Positions 46,501-47,707 of a stretch of 47,707 nt of DNA are shown one piece after another. The notes beneath the pieces are model-generated. The model was not told the DNA's origin, did no database searches, and worked only from the letters and a program-made list of their open reading frames with translations. This DNA comes from Gonapodya sp. JEL0774 (Eukaryota > Monoblepharomycota > Monoblepharidomycetes > Monoblepharidales > Gonapodyaceae): assembly GCA_027604505.1 (NCBI GenBank), contig JADIIX010000152.1, forward strand, positions 1 through 47,707, read 5' to 3'. How positions within the stretch are numbered: position 1 is the first letter of the stretch; each line of letters begins with the position of its first letter. Both the position numbers and the translations under genes were made by a program.

Positions 46501-46900
46501 ATGCCATTCTCAGCAATCCACTTGGGTCCGTTCTCCCTCCTTGTAAATTACATTGCGATTGTCTGGGTCTGCTTCTTCTTTGTATTGCTCTGCCTTCCGT
46601 CGTTCTATCCTGTCACGGCAACGAACTTGAAATGTGGGTCTTCATGGTTGTCTCATTATCTATATGAGGTTAAGATTAGTATCGTCCATTTGGATCAGAT
46701 TTCATAGATGCTCCGATCACGGTGGGCTTCACGATAACCTTTCTGACTCTATACTGGGTCCTTGTACTTTCTCTAGGATTCTGTTTCTATTCGTTGGAGT
46801 GCTGTCTGCTGATACCGATGGTGTTACTTACTCCGCGCGAAAATGGTTCGTTGGCCCCATTACTCAAGTGACCGATGAAGAAATTACCGCTCTTGACGGT
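46501..46900 (+). pseudogene. C-terminal relic of an amino acid/choline-type permease
   Basis: Only the last part of an APC-superfamily fungal permease (GABA/choline permease type) is present. An open stretch 46501-46633 encodes LVNYIAIVWVCFFFVLLCLP and SFYPVTATNLK. It splices (intron 46634-46707) to YAPITVGFTITFLTLYW, the last two membrane spans. The frame then continues only to a stop at 46869-46871. The expected end of the family, SARKWFVGPITQVTDEE, is in another frame at 46832-46899, with no GT-AG intron that reconciles the two. The upstream 90% of the protein is absent: the CHR gene begins immediately on the other strand. An intact paralogue starts at 47174 on the same strand, so this looks like the leftover of a tandem duplication. 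Confidence 0.75.
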
Positions 46901-47173
46901 TGCCCAAATTTAGCTGTGCAGTTACTTGCACAAACATTGAGCGGGCCGAAGGGCAGAGAATTTCGCAAATGTGCAGATCCATACCTTGTGTATAGTTCAT
47001 GTCATGACGGACCATTTCCCATCGCCCCGAGTGCGCGTCATTGGACAGAGGTTGATGATCGGCGATCGTCGGGCTGTGGCGGGTGCTATCGGTTCCGGCC
47101 CCGCACGTCCATTCAGATACCATTTCATACATCAAGCTTCAAGTAAGCGCCCAGCATCTTCCAAACTGACATC
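46901..47173. promoter_or_regulatory. Upstream region of the intact permease
   Basis: 273 bp between the relic and the permease start. Presumed promoter; open frames here have no recognisable features. Confidence 0.4.
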
Positions 47174-47707
47174 ATGGCTCCGGGCTTCGAATCCAACGCA
47201 GATGAGGTTCGCCTCGCGAAAATGGGCTACAAACAGGAATTCAATCGAGGGTTCTCCCTGATCCATGTGAGGATGACTTCCTTCGGCGACCCGATCCTCC
47301 ACCCAATCATCCTGAAACTCCCGGTTTCATTCGTTACTATAGAATTTTGGTGTTTCCTTTTCTCACATATCGATCATCATCGGAGTAGGCACTCTTCTTT
47401 CATACGCGCTACTATGTGGTGGTCCCGCAGGTGCCGTGATGGGATGGATCGTGGTGTCCTTTCTGTCGCTTATGGTGGCATTGTCGTAAGTTGGTTACAT
47501 GGTTGGGTGTGCGGTTTGATTGCGAAGATCCTGTGATCCGATCCCCATTTCATAGCATGGGGGAAATCTGCTCTGCGTACCCAACCGCCGGTGGTTTATA
47601 GTGAGTCGTGGCGATCGGGCACCCTGCCGCATTCGATTCTCTCTCAACTAGTATCAACTGGTCCAACGCAGCTACTGGTGTGCAAAACTGGGAGGTGACA
47701 AGTGGGG
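47174..47707 (+). CDS. Amino acid/choline-type permease (APC superfamily), N-terminal part
   Basis: Plasma-membrane permease of the fungal GABA/choline/amino-acid group, cut by the right window edge. Exons 47174-47266, 47343-47485, 47556-47600 and 47652 onward. The protein starts with an acidic N-terminus, then DEVRLAKMGYKQEFNRGFSL, the standard lead into helix 1. Helix 1-2 follow (NFGVSFSHISIIIGVGTLLS, CGGPAGAVMGWIVVSFLSL), then the family signature MGEICSAYPTAGGLYY and YWCAKLGGDKWG. Introns are 76, 70 and 51 nt. The substrate cannot be assigned from this part. A C-terminal relic of a related permease lies 270 bp upstream. Confidence 0.92.

Noticed and set aside
1-47707. tRNA or rRNA genes, CRISPR arrays, insertion sequences
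   Set aside because: No tRNA-like A/B box pair, rRNA sequence, direct-repeat array or transposase-like frame was found by eye; a tRNAscan or repeat search would settle it.

Overview
Eukaryotic, almost certainly fungal nuclear DNA. Nearly every gene is broken by short GT-AG introns (mostly 50-110 nt, typically GTGAGT or GTAAGT donors), the genes are packed on both strands, and the content is fungal: calcineurin A, choline-phosphate cytidylyltransferase, RRP5, SNG1/DUF3533 proteins, a Yap-like bZIP, a CHR chromate transporter and a fungal-type amino acid permease. Intron density, a BLOC-1 subunit and an apparent cobalamin-binding radical SAM enzyme lean towards an early-diverging fungus (chytrid-like) rather than an ascomycete yeast; the exact lineage is inference. 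The gene models were spliced by hand from reading frame, splice signals and family homology; nearly all complete models give a total coding length divisible by three.

Layout. 1-2.8 kb: a divergent pair, an SDR reductase (minus, runs off the left edge) and a mitochondrial 3-hydroxyacyl-CoA dehydrogenase (plus). 3.1-10.3 kb: calcineurin A (plus) tail-to-tail with a P-type cation ATPase (minus). 10.5-12.6 kb: an MFS transporter divergent from the ATPase. 13.3-16.6 kb: BLOC1S2 (minus) divergent from an eight-exon protein of unknown function with a Rossmann-like motif. 16.8-21.5 kb: two tandem SNG1/DUF3533 membrane proteins (minus). 22.3-26.0 kb: a Yap-like bZIP factor and choline-phosphate cytidylyltransferase (both plus). 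27.0-28.5 kb: a B12-binding radical SAM protein (plus). 28.9-36.7 kb: the 22-exon ribosome biogenesis factor RRP5 (plus). 36.8-41.4 kb: an arylamine N-acetyltransferase and the cytosolic phenylalanyl-tRNA synthetase beta subunit (both minus). 41.9-47.7 kb, less orderly: the 5' part of a fatty-acid transport/acyl-CoA synthetase gene that loses homology in G-rich sequence, a CHR-family transporter (minus), the C-terminal relic of an amino acid permease, and the start of an intact permease paralogue that leaves the window.

Most of the window is housekeeping (translation, ribosome assembly, phosphatidylcholine synthesis, Ca2+ signalling) with inserted stress, transport and xenobiotic genes. Plausible functional neighbourhoods are the SDR/hydroxyacyl-CoA dehydrogenase pair (shared 137-bp promoter), calcineurin beside a cation pump, and the bZIP gene beside two SNG1-like genes. 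The most unusual genes are the cobalamin-type radical SAM protein and the unassigned Rossmann-like protein.
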